A stretch of 57,960 nt of DNA from the NCBI GenBank assembly GCA_023388315.1, contig JAEWGM010000016.1:1-57960 (forward strand), in the 5' to 3' direction. The notes under the pieces are model-generated. The model saw only the letters and a program-made list of their open reading frames with translations. It was not told the DNA's origin and made no database searches. A program made the position numbers and the translations under genes. Positions 40,725 to 49,396 of this stretch are shown piece by piece (within the stretch, counting starts at the first letter, position 1; each line of letters begins with the position of its first letter). This DNA comes from Bacteroidota bacterium. GTDB lineage: Bacteria; Bacteroidota; Bacteroidia; Bacteroidales; Dysgonomonadaceae.

Positions 40725-42242
40725 ATGAAGAAAGTAGAAACAATAGAGTTAGAAGACCCTCAATTATTTGGACATCCCAGAGGACTGTTCGTTCTTTTTT
40801 TCTCCGAAATGTGGGAGCGGTTTTGTTATTACGGTATGCGCGGTTTGCTGGTGCTGTACCTCACCAAAGCGCTCTTGCAAGGAGACGAACAGGCATTTGC
40901 CATTTACGGCGCGTACACGGCATTGGTGTATATGGCGCCGGTGCTGGGCGGCAGAATTGCCGATAAGATTTTGGGTTACCGGATTGCCGTGATTTTAGGA
41001 GCCGTTTTAATGGCGGTGGGAGAATTTCTTATTTTGGGTGGCAATACCACCTGGTTATACATTGGGATGGCAGCCATCATCGTAGGAAACGGATATTTTA
41101 AGGCGAATATCTCATCATTGGTTGGAAAACTTTACAAGCCGAACGATTCGAGACGAGACTCGGGTTTCACTATTTTTTATATCGGAATTAACATCGGCGC
41201 GCTGTTAGCTACCTTGGTTTGTGTGTGGGTTGGCGAGCAGTTTGGCTTTCAGTACGGCTTCGCGTTAGCGGGTGTGGGCATGTTGCTGGGATTGTTTATC
41301 TTCATTGCGGGGCAAAAAACATTCAAGCGGGTGAGCCTTCCGCCAAATCCCGAAAAACTGCATTCAAAAGTATTCGGCCCTCTCACACAATTGCACGTCA
41401 CCATTCTTTTATCGGTGCTGGTTATTCCTGTTTTGTACTACCTTATTGTTTTCAATCAAGTAGTGGGCATCTTGCTTCTTGCTACGTTTGCCTATGTGGG
41501 CTACACGCTTATTTCGGCAGGCATGAAAGGAGGCGATGTGCTGCGCGACCGAATGATTATCTTTATCATTCTCTGTTTATTTAATATTGTGTTTTGGGCG
41601 CTGTTTGAGCAAGCAGGCTCATCGCTTACACTTTTTGCCGATAGAAATGTAGATCGCTCGGTTTTTGGGTTATTTGAAATGACCGCAGGGCAAACGCAAT
41701 TCTTCAACCCATTTTTTATCATTCTCTTAGGCTCGTTTTTCTCCATGTTGTGGGTGAAATTATCGGAAAGAAATATGAATCCTTCCATTCCCGCCAAATT
41801 CGGAATAGGAATTATGTTGTTGGGAGCTGGATACCTCATCACGGCATTTGGAAAAGACGTGCACAACGCGCAATATTTGGTTCCGCTATGGATAATTGTG
41901 GGCATTTATTTGTTTCATACCATTGGCGAATTGTTTATATCGCCCATCGGGCTGTCGATGGTGACAAAACTTGCGCCTGAAAATATGACCGGAACGTTGA
42001 TGGGGGCGTGGTTTCTTTCGTTTTCCGGATCGAATTTTCTGGCCGGGCAGCTCGCGAAACTCACCGGCAGTAAAAGCGAAGAAGCGGCTACTGCCGTAAG
42101 CACAGTAGTGCCCAACGCAGTCGACTCGCTCTTCCGATACATTGATGTGTACGTAACATTTGGCTGGATTGCTGTGGGCTTTGGATTGGTGGTGCTTGTT
42201 TTCTCGCCTAAACTTACCAAGTTGCTCCACGGGATAAAGTAA
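40725..42242 (+). CDS. Proton-coupled oligopeptide transporter (POT/PTR2 family)
   Basis: 505 residues, about 14 membrane helices. The POT signature E28-x-x-E31-R32-x-x-Y35-Y36-G37 (ExxERFCYYG) is intact, as is GNGYFKANISSLVGKLY and the PTR2 FYIGINIGAL motif. It imports di- and tripeptides with protons. Own promoter and a long terminator flank it. Position right after hutH suggests it feeds amino acids, perhaps histidine-containing peptides, into the pathway; that link is inference from location. Confidence 0.92.
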   Translation: MKKVETIELEDPQLFGHPRGLFVLFFSEMWERFCYYGMRGLLVLYLTKALLQGDEQAFAIYGAYTALVYMAPVLGGRIADKILGYRIAVILGAVLMAVGEFLILGGNTTWLYIGMAAIIVGNGYFKANISSLVGKLYKPNDSRRDSGFTIFYIGINIGALLATLVCVWVGEQFGFQYGFALAGVGMLLGLFIFIAGQKTFKRVSLPPNPEKLHSKVFGPLTQLHVTILLSVLVIPVLYYLIVFNQVVGILLLATFAYVGYTLISAGMKGGDVLRDRMIIFIILCLFNIVFWALFEQAGSSLTLFADRNVDRSVFGLFEMTAGQTQFFNPFFIILLGSFFSMLWVKLSERNMNPSIPAKFGIGIMLLGAGYLITAFGKDVHNAQYLVPLWIIVGIYLFHTIGELFISPIGLSMVTKLAPENMTGTLMGAWFLSFSGSNFLAGQLAKLTGSKSEEAATAVSTVVPNAVDSLFRYIDVYVTFGWIAVGFGLVVLVFSPKLTKLLHGIK

Positions 42243-42263
42243 ATACACGCCTCTTCTCTTAAG

Positions 42264-42338
42264 AAACTGCTTAAAACAAGTTGTTTGCGGATAAAATTGA
42301 TTTCCGGCCGATAATTGACTTGTTTTAAGCAGTTTTTT
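42264..42338 (+). terminator. Long-stem terminator after the POT gene
   Basis: 18-bp perfect stem (42264-42281 with 42318-42335), 36-base loop, then Ts. Unusually large loop. Confidence 0.75.
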
Positions 42339-42352
42339 CATGATAATTTTTG

Positions 42353-42360
42353 TACTTTTG
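42353..42360 (+). promoter_or_regulatory. TACTTTTG -7 box for the MFS gene
   Basis: TAnnTTTG match 46 bases before the ATG; a TTTT stretch in the preceding terminator tail is at about the -33 position. Confidence 0.55.
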
Positions 42361-42406
42361 CCACCATTGCAACAATAAATGAAAAACAACTTAAACACAC
42401 ATTGAG

Positions 42407-43825
42407 ATGACAGAAAAAATTCAAGAATCATTGAGGAATTCTAAAACGGCACGGTGGACAGCGCTTTTTATCGTGTCGTTTACTATGTTATGCGCTTATT
42501 TTCTAACCGATATTATGGCGCCTTTGGCCGGTTTGTTGGAAGGACAACTGGGTTGGACGCGAAGCGAATATGGCACATTTACAAGCGCTTATGGTTGGTT
42601 TAACGTGTTTCTGCTGATGCTTATTTTTGGGGGAATTATCCTCGATAAAGTGGGCGTTCGCATCACCGGTTTTGGCGCGACCGTGTTAATGGTGTTGGGT
42701 ACGGCTTTGAAATATTGGGCAGTTTCCACCAATTCGTTAGACGGGCAATCCATTTTGGGAATCAACGCGCAGGTGTTTTGGGCGAGCATCGGTTTCGCCA
42801 CGTTTGCCGTGGGTGTGGAAGTGGCAGGAATTACGGTTTCCAAAATCATCGTGAAATGGTTTAAAGGAAAAGAACTTGCCCTAGCCATGGGACTGGAGAT
42901 GGCAATGGCGCGTATTGGCACGGGCTTGGCGCTTGGCTTTTCGGTTCCGATTGCGAAAGCGATGGGCGTGATTGACGTTTCACGTCCGGTTTTGGTGGCG
43001 TTAATTGGGCTTTGCATCGGTATGATTGCCTTTATGGTGTATATGGTGTTGGATAAAAGACTCGATAAATCGGAAGCCGCCTCGGCCACGCTCGATTCAA
43101 GTGAAGAAGAATTTAAGGTTTCCGACATTTTCAAAATCGTTACCAACAGAGGTTGGTGGTATATTGCCATTCTTTGCGTTCTCTTCTACTCCGCCGTATT
43201 CCCCTTCTTGAAATACGCTACCGATTTGATGGTAAATAAATTCGGCGTGAATGAAAATATTGCGGGAATGATTCCGATGCTGCTTCCGTTTGGAAACATC
43301 CTCTTAACACCGTTGTTCGGAAGCATTTACGACCGAAAAGGAAAAGGCGCCAGCATTATGATTATAGGCTCCATTTTGTTAATTTTGGTACACACCATGT
43401 TCTCCATCCCCAGCCTCGATAATTGGGTGGTTGCCATTGTTTTGGTAATCATCTTGGGAATCGGGTTTTCGTTGGTGCCTTCGGCCATGTGGCCTTCGGT
43501 TCCGAAAATTGTTCCCGAAAAACGCTTAGGCACGGCTTACGCGATGATTTTCTACGTGCAAAACTGGGGCTTGATGGGTGTTCCATTGCTTATTGGTTGG
43601 GTGCTCGAAAAATATTGTATTACCGGACAAACCGTCCGCGACGGCCTCACGGTAAACACCTACGATTACACGCTTCCGATGCTTATTTTTGCTGGGTTTG
43701 GTGTGTTGGCACTCATCTTCGCCTTCTTGCTAAAAGCCGAAGATAAACGCAAAGGCTATGGCTTGGAAAAACCCAATATTGTGGCGGAAGAAGCCGTTGT
43801 TGAAAGTGAAATCAGGGATAAATAA
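42407..43825 (+). CDS. MFS transporter (MFSD1-like or related)
   Basis: 472 residues with 12 helices and a central acidic loop (about 218-238). The major-facilitator loop motif appears as GGIILDKVGVRITG after helix 2 and GSIYDRKGKGAS after helix 8. The overall look (start YFLTDIMAPLAGLLEGQLGWTRSEYG, FKGKELALAMGLEMAMAR) recalls bacterial relatives of the animal dipeptide carrier MFSD1, but nitrate/nitrite-type labels are also applied to such proteins. Substrate unknown. It follows the POT gene with its own promoter-like box. Confidence 0.75.
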   Translation: MTEKIQESLRNSKTARWTALFIVSFTMLCAYFLTDIMAPLAGLLEGQLGWTRSEYGTFTSAYGWFNVFLLMLIFGGIILDKVGVRITGFGATVLMVLGTALKYWAVSTNSLDGQSILGINAQVFWASIGFATFAVGVEVAGITVSKIIVKWFKGKELALAMGLEMAMARIGTGLALGFSVPIAKAMGVIDVSRPVLVALIGLCIGMIAFMVYMVLDKRLDKSEAASATLDSSEEEFKVSDIFKIVTNRGWWYIAILCVLFYSAVFPFLKYATDLMVNKFGVNENIAGMIPMLLPFGNILLTPLFGSIYDRKGKGASIMIIGSILLILVHTMFSIPSLDNWVVAIVLVIILGIGFSLVPSAMWPSVPKIVPEKRLGTAYAMIFYVQNWGLMGVPLLIGWVLEKYCITGQTVRDGLTVNTYDYTLPMLIFAGFGVLALIFAFLLKAEDKRKGYGLEKPNIVAEEAVVESEIRDK

Positions 43826-43877
43826 AAGCGTATCAATCTATAAAAACAAAATCGATTGTCCGCAAAGTTCCTAATAA

Positions 43878-43897
43878 CTCCGCTTTTTAAAGCGGAG
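43878..43897. repeat. Short palindromic hairpin
   Basis: CTCCGCTTT-TT-AAAGCGGAG, 9-bp perfect arms, in the spacer between convergent MFS and hemolysin III genes. No T-run; probably a dispersed intergenic repeat unit. Confidence 0.5.
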
Positions 43898-43983
43898 GTT
43901 TACGATTAATTTCAGAAAGGCTTTAGCCTTGAGACGGAGTTAATAAAAAGTACTTGAAGATTTGGGGATAATCATAAAAAACA

Positions 43984-44014
43984 AAAAAGCGAATCTGTAA
44001 CGGGTTCGCTTTTT
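43984..44014 (-). terminator. Terminator for the hemolysin III gene
   Basis: AAAAAGCGAA / TTCGCTTTTT with 11-base loop; on the minus strand it is followed by TTTTTTGTTTTTT, five bases past the stop. Possibly bidirectional. Confidence 0.8.
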
Positions 44015-44018
44015 GGTT

Positions 44019-44675
44019 TTACAACGGAATTAAATACGCCGATACAATATGGCTTGCCAACCCGAAAAGCACAAAAACATGAAACACGGCGTGCACAAAT
44101 TCGCGTTTGGCGGTGGCGTAAATTACCGCGCCAACAATGTAAAACACGCCTCCGGCGATAAGCCACCAAATCAATTCGATGCAGTTTTTCTCATTAGCCG
44201 TTTCAATCAACGGCTTAAAAGCAATGAGCACCACCAATCCCATCAACACATAAGACGCTGTTTTTAAATGGCTGTTTTTCTTCAATTTGCCAAAGCTCAC
44301 GCCCATACCCACCAATGCGATTGTCCACACCAGCGCGAACAATAACCATCCCCAAAAGCGCGCTTCGCGCAAAAGGATGAGCGTGAAGGGCGAATAACTG
44401 GCGGCTATAAGCAAATAAATGCTCGCGTGGTCGAAATGGCGCAGTTGCGCTTTGCTTTTCGGCTCCTGAACATAGTGATAAATGGTGGAAGAAAGCATGC
44501 ACACCAACATTCCAAAGCCGAAGATGGCGTAAGCGGCCAGTGCCCAGCCGTCGCCGGCCAAAATCGCTTTGCGAAGCAATACAATGGTGGCTGCTATGGC
44601 TAAAATTACGCCCGCTGCGTGTGTGAGATAATTGGCGCGCTCTTCGCGAGGGGTATAGAATTTTTGGTTACTCAT
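44019..44675 (-). CDS. Hemolysin III / PAQR-family membrane protein
   Basis: 218 residues, seven membrane helices. The family's metal-site blocks are visible: EERANYLTHAAGV near residue 11, SSTIYHYVQ near 62 with RHFDHASIYLLIAASYSPF after it, and a C-terminal HAVFHVFVLFGLASH. PAQR-type proteins have ceramidase-like folds; the bacterial function is unsettled and haemolysis is not implied. Its start overlaps the end of the anti-sigma-like gene by 8 bases, so they are coupled. Confidence 0.88.
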   Translation of the reverse strand: MSNQKFYTPREERANYLTHAAGVILAIAATIVLLRKAILAGDGWALAAYAIFGFGMLVCMLSSTIYHYVQEPKSKAQLRHFDHASIYLLIAASYSPFTLILLREARFWGWLLFALVWTIALVGMGVSFGKLKKNSHLKTASYVLMGLVVLIAFKPLIETANEKNCIELIWWLIAGGVFYIVGAVIYATAKREFVHAVFHVFVLFGLASHIVSAYLIPL

Positions 44676-45906
44676 TGAGTGTCATTTTCATTGTTACTTT
44701 TCGGTTGCCCTGTGTCCAAGGAGGGGAACCCAACAAAAGCCGTTTGATGTCTAATTCAAGTGCAGGACACGTGTTTTCTTTGATTTCGATGGCGCTGGGG
44801 CGGCCCTGCGCGTTAATATAAAATTCCACCGTAATATTAATTTCCTGTCCCGGGCACGCGTTTTTGTTGTGGTTCTCCTTGAAATATTTTTCAAATTCGG
44901 ACTCGCCGAAAATCAGCATTTCGCTCGCGGGTTTCGATGCGGCGCCTACTATAGCGTTTTTCCGCTGCGTACCGAAACCCACAACCACCACTTCACTCAA
45001 CAGTTCCGTGTTTTCTTTCATCACGATGTTGCCCACATTTTCTCTCAGCGGAATTTCCGCGTTTTCCATTCCTACATAAGACGCTATAAGCATTCCTTCT
45101 TCATTTTTGTTTTTAGGAATGGTAAGGCGAAAATTCCCTTCCATATCAGTCACTGTGCCAATTTTTGTATCTTTCAGGTTGATTGTTCCACCAATAATCG
45201 GCTCGCCCGATTCATCTACCAGCCGACCGAAAACGAGTTGTTGGTTTTGAGGTGTGATGGGAGACGTGCCTCTTACGCGGATGGTTGGTTGCAGTTTGCC
45301 CTCTTCCGATGAAACAGCCACGCCTGCAACACGTCCCGAAAGTTTTTCGGGAACAGGCGAAGCGGGTGTTTCAATGTATACTTCGGCTAAATCTTGTGTT
45401 GCAACAACGCGCGCGTTTTTATCCGAAACACCCTCCACCACAACTTGTTCAAGTATTATTTGACCGGTCGGTTTTCGTTCACTCTCTTCAACGGCGGGAG
45501 GTGTTGTTTTCGTAGGTTTTGGGGCTTCTTTTTTCTTTAAATTGATGTTTTCCGTTACCAGAACCGTGTCTTTTGGGGGAGAAAGAACAATGGCTTCTTC
45601 TTGTTTTGCGGGCTCAGATGAAGCAATCTGAACGTCGTTAATTTGGGGTTTTCTCAGGAGGAACGGAATGCCCATAAGCAAAACAATTACGGCAGCGGCG
45701 GCCCATATCCAAATGCGCTTGTCGATGTGTTTGGATGGCGCGGAAAGCCTTTCTTCCAACTGATCAATAGCGGAAGAATGGTCGCCCGGCACCGAATCGA
45801 ACCCATCGATGGCGTCTTGCAAAAACGTGTCGTTCATTGCTTCTCGCTCCAACCGGTTGGCATCTGTTCCGTGGCGTTTGCCGTTTATGTAATCTTTTAA
45901 GTTCAC
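44668..45906 (-). CDS. Anti-sigma-like membrane protein with plug-like, CarboxypepD_reg-like and TonB C-terminal-like parts
   Basis: 412 residues. Cytoplasmic N-terminus 1-62 (MNLKDYINGKRHGTDANRLE) of the kind that follows sigma factors in Bacteroidota; helix 64-82; then periplasm. A Pro/Lys-rich linker leads to a segment at 189-220 resembling a TonB-receptor plug (LSGRVAGVAV, then RVRGTSPITPQ), a CarboxypepD_reg-like beta domain (225-298), a SusC-style TonB-box-like sequence EVVVVGFGTQ (305-314), and a TonB C-terminal-like domain (335-412, ending SPPWTQGNRKVTMKMTL). No receptor barrel. It follows the sigma factor by 125 bases. Inference: it holds the sigma factor and senses the envelope or TonB machinery. 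Overlaps the hemolysin III gene. Confidence 0.75.
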   Translation of the reverse strand: MNLKDYINGKRHGTDANRLEREAMNDTFLQDAIDGFDSVPGDHSSAIDQLEERLSAPSKHIDKRIWIWAAAAVIVLLMGIPFLLRKPQINDVQIASSEPAKQEEAIVLSPPKDTVLVTENINLKKKEAPKPTKTTPPAVEESERKPTGQIILEQVVVEGVSDKNARVVATQDLAEVYIETPASPVPEKLSGRVAGVAVSSEEGKLQPTIRVRGTSPITPQNQQLVFGRLVDESGEPIIGGTINLKDTKIGTVTDMEGNFRLTIPKNKNEEGMLIASYVGMENAEIPLRENVGNIVMKENTELLSEVVVVGFGTQRKNAIVGAASKPASEMLIFGESEFEKYFKENHNKNACPGQEINITVEFYINAQGRPSAIEIKENTCPALELDIKRLLLGSPPWTQGNRKVTMKMTLNE

Positions 45907-46031
45907 TTTGTTATCTACTTCGCATTATCTGTTTTGCAGCAATTCAATAATAATTAGTCGTGGTCTTGAACAATTTACCGACTACAACGAATTACAACCG
46001 AATATCAATTGAATTACAATTGATTATACAG

Positions 46032-46631
46032 TTATTCCCCAATTTGTGCCCTTTGTCCTTCGTTCATCGCTCTTAGCCTTAGAATGCAATTCTTCAAATT
46101 CCTTTTCCCATTCTGAATGTAACTTTTCACCTTCTCGAGCGTGTATCCCGTGATGGAAACGATATCGGCATACGATTTATTTTCGTAATAAAAGTATTCG
46201 ATGCTCCTTCGCTGCTCCACGCCTAACTCTTTCATACAATATTCCAACGCCGATTCTTCCTCGTTTGTTTTTTCCTCATCTATTAGAGTGAAAAAATCGC
46301 CGTTTTCCATAATTGTTTCGTTAATATCTTCAAAAAAAACCTGTTTTTCTTTCCTTATTTTCAATAAGCAGTGGTTTTTCGCCACCGTGTACAACCACGA
46401 ATGAAAGTTGGTTATTTTGTAATTTGATATTTTTCCGTTCAAATTTTCAAACAAATCCATCACGGCGTCCTGCGCGTCTTGTGCGTTACCGAGATATTTC
46501 AGACACAATCCATACAGCATCGGAATATAACGACGATATAACTCATGAAAATATGCCGGGCGGTTTTCACTTTTATACCGCTCAAACAATTCATCGTTCG
46601 ATAAATTCGATATGTTTTTGCTGTTTCTCAA
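46032..46631 (-). CDS. ECF-type RNA polymerase sigma factor
   Basis: 199 residues. Region 2 spans about 20-90 (FHELYRRYIPMLYGLCLKYLGNAQDAQDAVMDLF), including the helix that melts promoter DNA; region 4 is about 125-185 (LEYCMKELGVEQRRSIEYFYYENKSYADIVSITGY). Length and spacing fit Bacteroidota ECF factors. It begins the transcript that continues into the anti-sigma-like gene. Divergent from the VWA gene, with 119 bases between starts, which probably contains promoters for both and possibly an autoregulated one. Confidence 0.9.
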   Translation of the reverse strand: MRNSKNISNLSNDELFERYKSENRPAYFHELYRRYIPMLYGLCLKYLGNAQDAQDAVMDLFENLNGKISNYKITNFHSWLYTVAKNHCLLKIRKEKQVFFEDINETIMENGDFFTLIDEEKTNEEESALEYCMKELGVEQRRSIEYFYYENKSYADIVSITGYTLEKVKSYIQNGKRNLKNCILRLRAMNEGQRAQIGE

Positions 46632-46750
46632 TGAGTTGATATTTCAATACATTCATCTTGTAGCACAAAAGTAAGAAATTTATCGGTTGGTTTATGGAAT
46701 TTCGTGCCGATTTGTATCTCTTAAATAGAACTTCATTAAAAATTAAAATT

Positions 46751-48865
46751 ATGAGAACAAAATGGATGAGAATCGTGATGATTCTACTTATGACAGGAGT
46801 TATTTTCTCTGCCGCGGCGCAAGAGATGGAAGTATCGGGAACGGTGTACGCTGCCAAAGACCACAGCCCTTTGCCCACGACTATAGTGAAAGTAAAAGGG
46901 CAAAAAAAAGGTGTGGCGTCGGACTCGAAAGGAAATTATCGGTTAAAAGCGCAAAAAGGAGATGTGCTTGAGTTCTCTTACCTTGGGTTTGAAACGTTGG
47001 AAAAAGAAGTATCGGGCGCTAAAATGGATGTTTTTTTAACCGAGAAAGACAATGCGCTGATTAGCCCGCCTATCTTTACCACAAAAAGCGGAACGGTAAA
47101 CGGCATTATATATGACGCGGCAGACAAAAGCGTGATCATAGGCGCAACGGTGCGTGTGATAGAAACTAATGCGGGCACCGTTTCCGATGCCAACGGGGCG
47201 TATTGGCTCAAAGCGGATAAAGGGCAAACCATTGAGGTTTCTTACGTTGGATATAAAACGCAAAAAATAAAAGTGAAAAACGCCAAAACGGATGTCTTTT
47301 TAAAGCAAGATGTAGAGTCATTGGAAGAAGTGGTGGTTGCTTTCGGCACGCAAACAAAGAATATGATGACGGGGAGTCCTGTTTCGGCCCGAAATGGTTT
47401 TCATCACAGGCCGCCCGTGATTAGGCCTTATCCGCGCGAAGTAAATACGGAAGAATACGAATCGTTTAAAGAAAACCGTTTCCTTTCTGCCGTAAATCAT
47501 CCGCTTTCTACCTTTTCGCTCGATGTGGACGCGGCTTCGTACGCCAATGTTCGGCGGATGATTAATCAGGGACAAATGCCCGATAAAGATGCCGTTCGCG
47601 TGGAAGAGATGATTAACTATTTCAGCTACGATTATCCGCAGCCAAAGGGCGAGCATCCTGTAAATATTGTTACGGAAAAGGCGATGTGTCCGTGGAACAG
47701 CAAGCATCAGGTGGTGCGCATTGGCGTGAAAGTGCGCGAAATTCCATCCGAAACGCTGCCGCCAAGCAATTTTGTTTTTTTGATTGATGTTTCGGGTTCG
47801 ATGTTTGGGCCAAACCGATTGCCGTTGGTGAAATCGTCGATGAAACTGCTGGTAAACAACTTGCGCTCGAAAGACAGGGTGGCGATTGTTACCTACGCCG
47901 GTTCGGCGGGTGAAGCACTGCCATCGACAAGTGGTGCCGATAAACAGAAAATTATCGAAGCGTTGGATAATCTTCAAGCCGGAGGCTCAACCGCGGGTGG
48001 CGCGGGCATTCAGTTGGCGTACAAAATTGCCGAAAAGAATTTTGTGAAAGGCGGAAATAATCGGGTGATTTTGTGTACTGACGGCGATTTCAACGTGGGC
48101 GTTTCTTCTTCCGAACAATTGGAATCGCTTATCGAAACCAAGCGCAAATCGGGCGTTTTCCTGACCGTTCTCGGTTACGGAATGGGAAATTACAAAGACA
48201 ATAAACTGCAAACATTGGCGCAAAAGGGAAACGGAAACCACGCTTATATCGATAATTTGCAGGAAGCCAACAAAATGTTGGTCAACGAGTTTGGCAGCAC
48301 TATGTACGCCGTTGCCAAAGACGTGAAATTGCAGGTGGAATTTAATCCCAACTTCGTAAACGCTTATCGATTAATCGGCTACGAAACCCGATTACTGAAC
48401 GACGAAGATTTCAACGACGATACCAAAGACGCGGGTGAATTGGGCGCGGGACACACCGTTACGGCGTTGTACGAAATTGTTCCCGTGGGCGTGGATGTGC
48501 CTATGGGCAGCGTGGACAAACTGAAATATCAGCAAACAAAAAACGATACATCATTGCTCAAATTTACCGATACGAAAGAGTTGCTCACCGTAAAACTTCG
48601 TTACAAAAAACCGGATGAGGATGTGAGTAAGAAATTGGAAGTTCCTGTTTTGGCAGACAACGCGAACCTCAGCGTGTCGCCCGATTTTAATTTTGCGATG
48701 GCGGTGGCTATGTTCGGACAACTGCTTCGCGACAGCGATTTCAAAGGCGATGCCACTTACGCGAAAGTTATCGGATTGGCTCGCAAAGGATTAACCAACG
48801 ACCCCAACGGCTATCGCCGCGAGTTTGTGCGGCTGGTGGAAGCGGTGGAGCAGATGGAGAAATGA
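46751..48865 (+). CDS. Secreted VWA protein with two CarboxypepD_reg-like domains and a TonB-box-like motif
   Basis: 704 residues. Signal peptide 1-24 (ends SAAAQ). Two CarboxypepD_reg-like beta domains at about 27-97 and 115-185. At 192-201 is EEVVVAFGTQ, the sequence that in SusC receptors forms the TonB box before the plug. A conserved block at about 235-330 (TFSLDVDAASYANVRRMIN) precedes a von Willebrand A domain whose MIDAS motif is D346-x-S348-x-S350 (DVSGS). A DUF3520-like C-terminal region follows (to 704). No barrel. The VWA domain should bind a metal-dependent protein partner. ATG 46751 gives the signal peptide; the earlier frame start is rejected. Confidence 0.85.
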   Translation: MRTKWMRIVMILLMTGVIFSAAAQEMEVSGTVYAAKDHSPLPTTIVKVKGQKKGVASDSKGNYRLKAQKGDVLEFSYLGFETLEKEVSGAKMDVFLTEKDNALISPPIFTTKSGTVNGIIYDAADKSVIIGATVRVIETNAGTVSDANGAYWLKADKGQTIEVSYVGYKTQKIKVKNAKTDVFLKQDVESLEEVVVAFGTQTKNMMTGSPVSARNGFHHRPPVIRPYPREVNTEEYESFKENRFLSAVNHPLSTFSLDVDAASYANVRRMINQGQMPDKDAVRVEEMINYFSYDYPQPKGEHPVNIVTEKAMCPWNSKHQVVRIGVKVREIPSETLPPSNFVFLIDVSGSMFGPNRLPLVKSSMKLLVNNLRSKDRVAIVTYAGSAGEALPSTSGADKQKIIEALDNLQAGGSTAGGAGIQLAYKIAEKNFVKGGNNRVILCTDGDFNVGVSSSEQLESLIETKRKSGVFLTVLGYGMGNYKDNKLQTLAQKGNGNHAYIDNLQEANKMLVNEFGSTMYAVAKDVKLQVEFNPNFVNAYRLIGYETRLLNDEDFNDDTKDAGELGAGHTVTALYEIVPVGVDVPMGSVDKLKYQQTKNDTSLLKFTDTKELLTVKLRYKKPDEDVSKKLEVPVLADNANLSVSPDFNFAMAVAMFGQLLRDSDFKGDATYAKVIGLARKGLTNDPNGYRREFVRLVEAVEQMEK

Positions 48866-48913
48866 GACGGTTTGCAGATTTCAGTTTTCGAATTGTAAGA
48901 GGTGGCTTCACTA

Positions 48914-48954
48914 ATAACTATTAAATATCCGACACAACTGTTATATATAGTTAT
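48914..48954. promoter_or_regulatory. Possible operator palindrome before blaI-like gene
   Basis: ATAACTAT (48914-48921) and ATAGTTAT (48947-48954), perfect 8-bp inverted copies, about 20 bases before the promoter. A candidate site for the BlaI-like repressor, though known sites usually overlap the promoter. Confidence 0.3.
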
Positions 48955-48971
48955 ATGTTCAAAAGAGATAG

Positions 48972-49000
48972 TTTGTTTTAAGATTTAATGTATATATTTG
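48972..49000 (+). promoter_or_regulatory. Promoter for blaI-blaR1-like operon
   Basis: TTTG at 48972-48975, 17 bases, TATATTTG at 48993-49000; both elements of the Bacteroidota promoter, 29 bases before the ATG. Confidence 0.65.
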
Positions 49001-49028
49001 CTGTACTAAAATCTAAAAACGAATAGCT

Positions 49029-49394
49029 ATGAAGCGATTAACAGAAAAAGAAGAACAGGTAATGCAGTATTTTTGGGACAAAGGCCCATTGTTTGTGCGG
49101 GAAATATTGGAGTATTATCCCGATCCCAAGCCGCATTACAACACCGTTTCCACGGTGGTGCGTGTGCTCGAAGAAAAAGGCTTTGTGGATCACAAAGTGT
49201 ATGGTACAACGCATCAATACTTCGCGCAAATTTCCAGGGACGAGTATAAAGGCAAGGCCTTGCGAAGGGTGGTTTCAAGCTACTTCAACAATTCGTACAC
49301 CAACGTGGTGTCCACACTTATAGAAGAAGAAGAACTCTCTGTGGAAGAGTTGAAAAAGCTCATCAGAAAGATTGAAAAAGGTAAAAAACAATAA
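49029..49394 (+). CDS. BlaI/MecI/CopY-family repressor
   Basis: 121 residues. Winged-helix DNA-binding domain 1-75 (LTEKEEQVMQYFWDKGP...HYNTVSTVVRVLEEKGFVDHK) and a dimerisation tail. In studied systems the membrane protease BlaR1 triggers cleavage of this repressor near the middle; here the SYFNNSY region (residues 84-90) lies where that cut would be expected. The M56 protease gene follows 2 bases after its stop, so they form one operon. The target need not be a beta-lactamase: none is in the window. Confidence 0.9.
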   Translation: MKRLTEKEEQVMQYFWDKGPLFVREILEYYPDPKPHYNTVSTVVRVLEEKGFVDHKVYGTTHQYFAQISRDEYKGKALRRVVSSYFNNSYTNVVSTLIEEEELSVEELKKLIRKIEKGKKQ

Positions 49395-49396
49395 CT

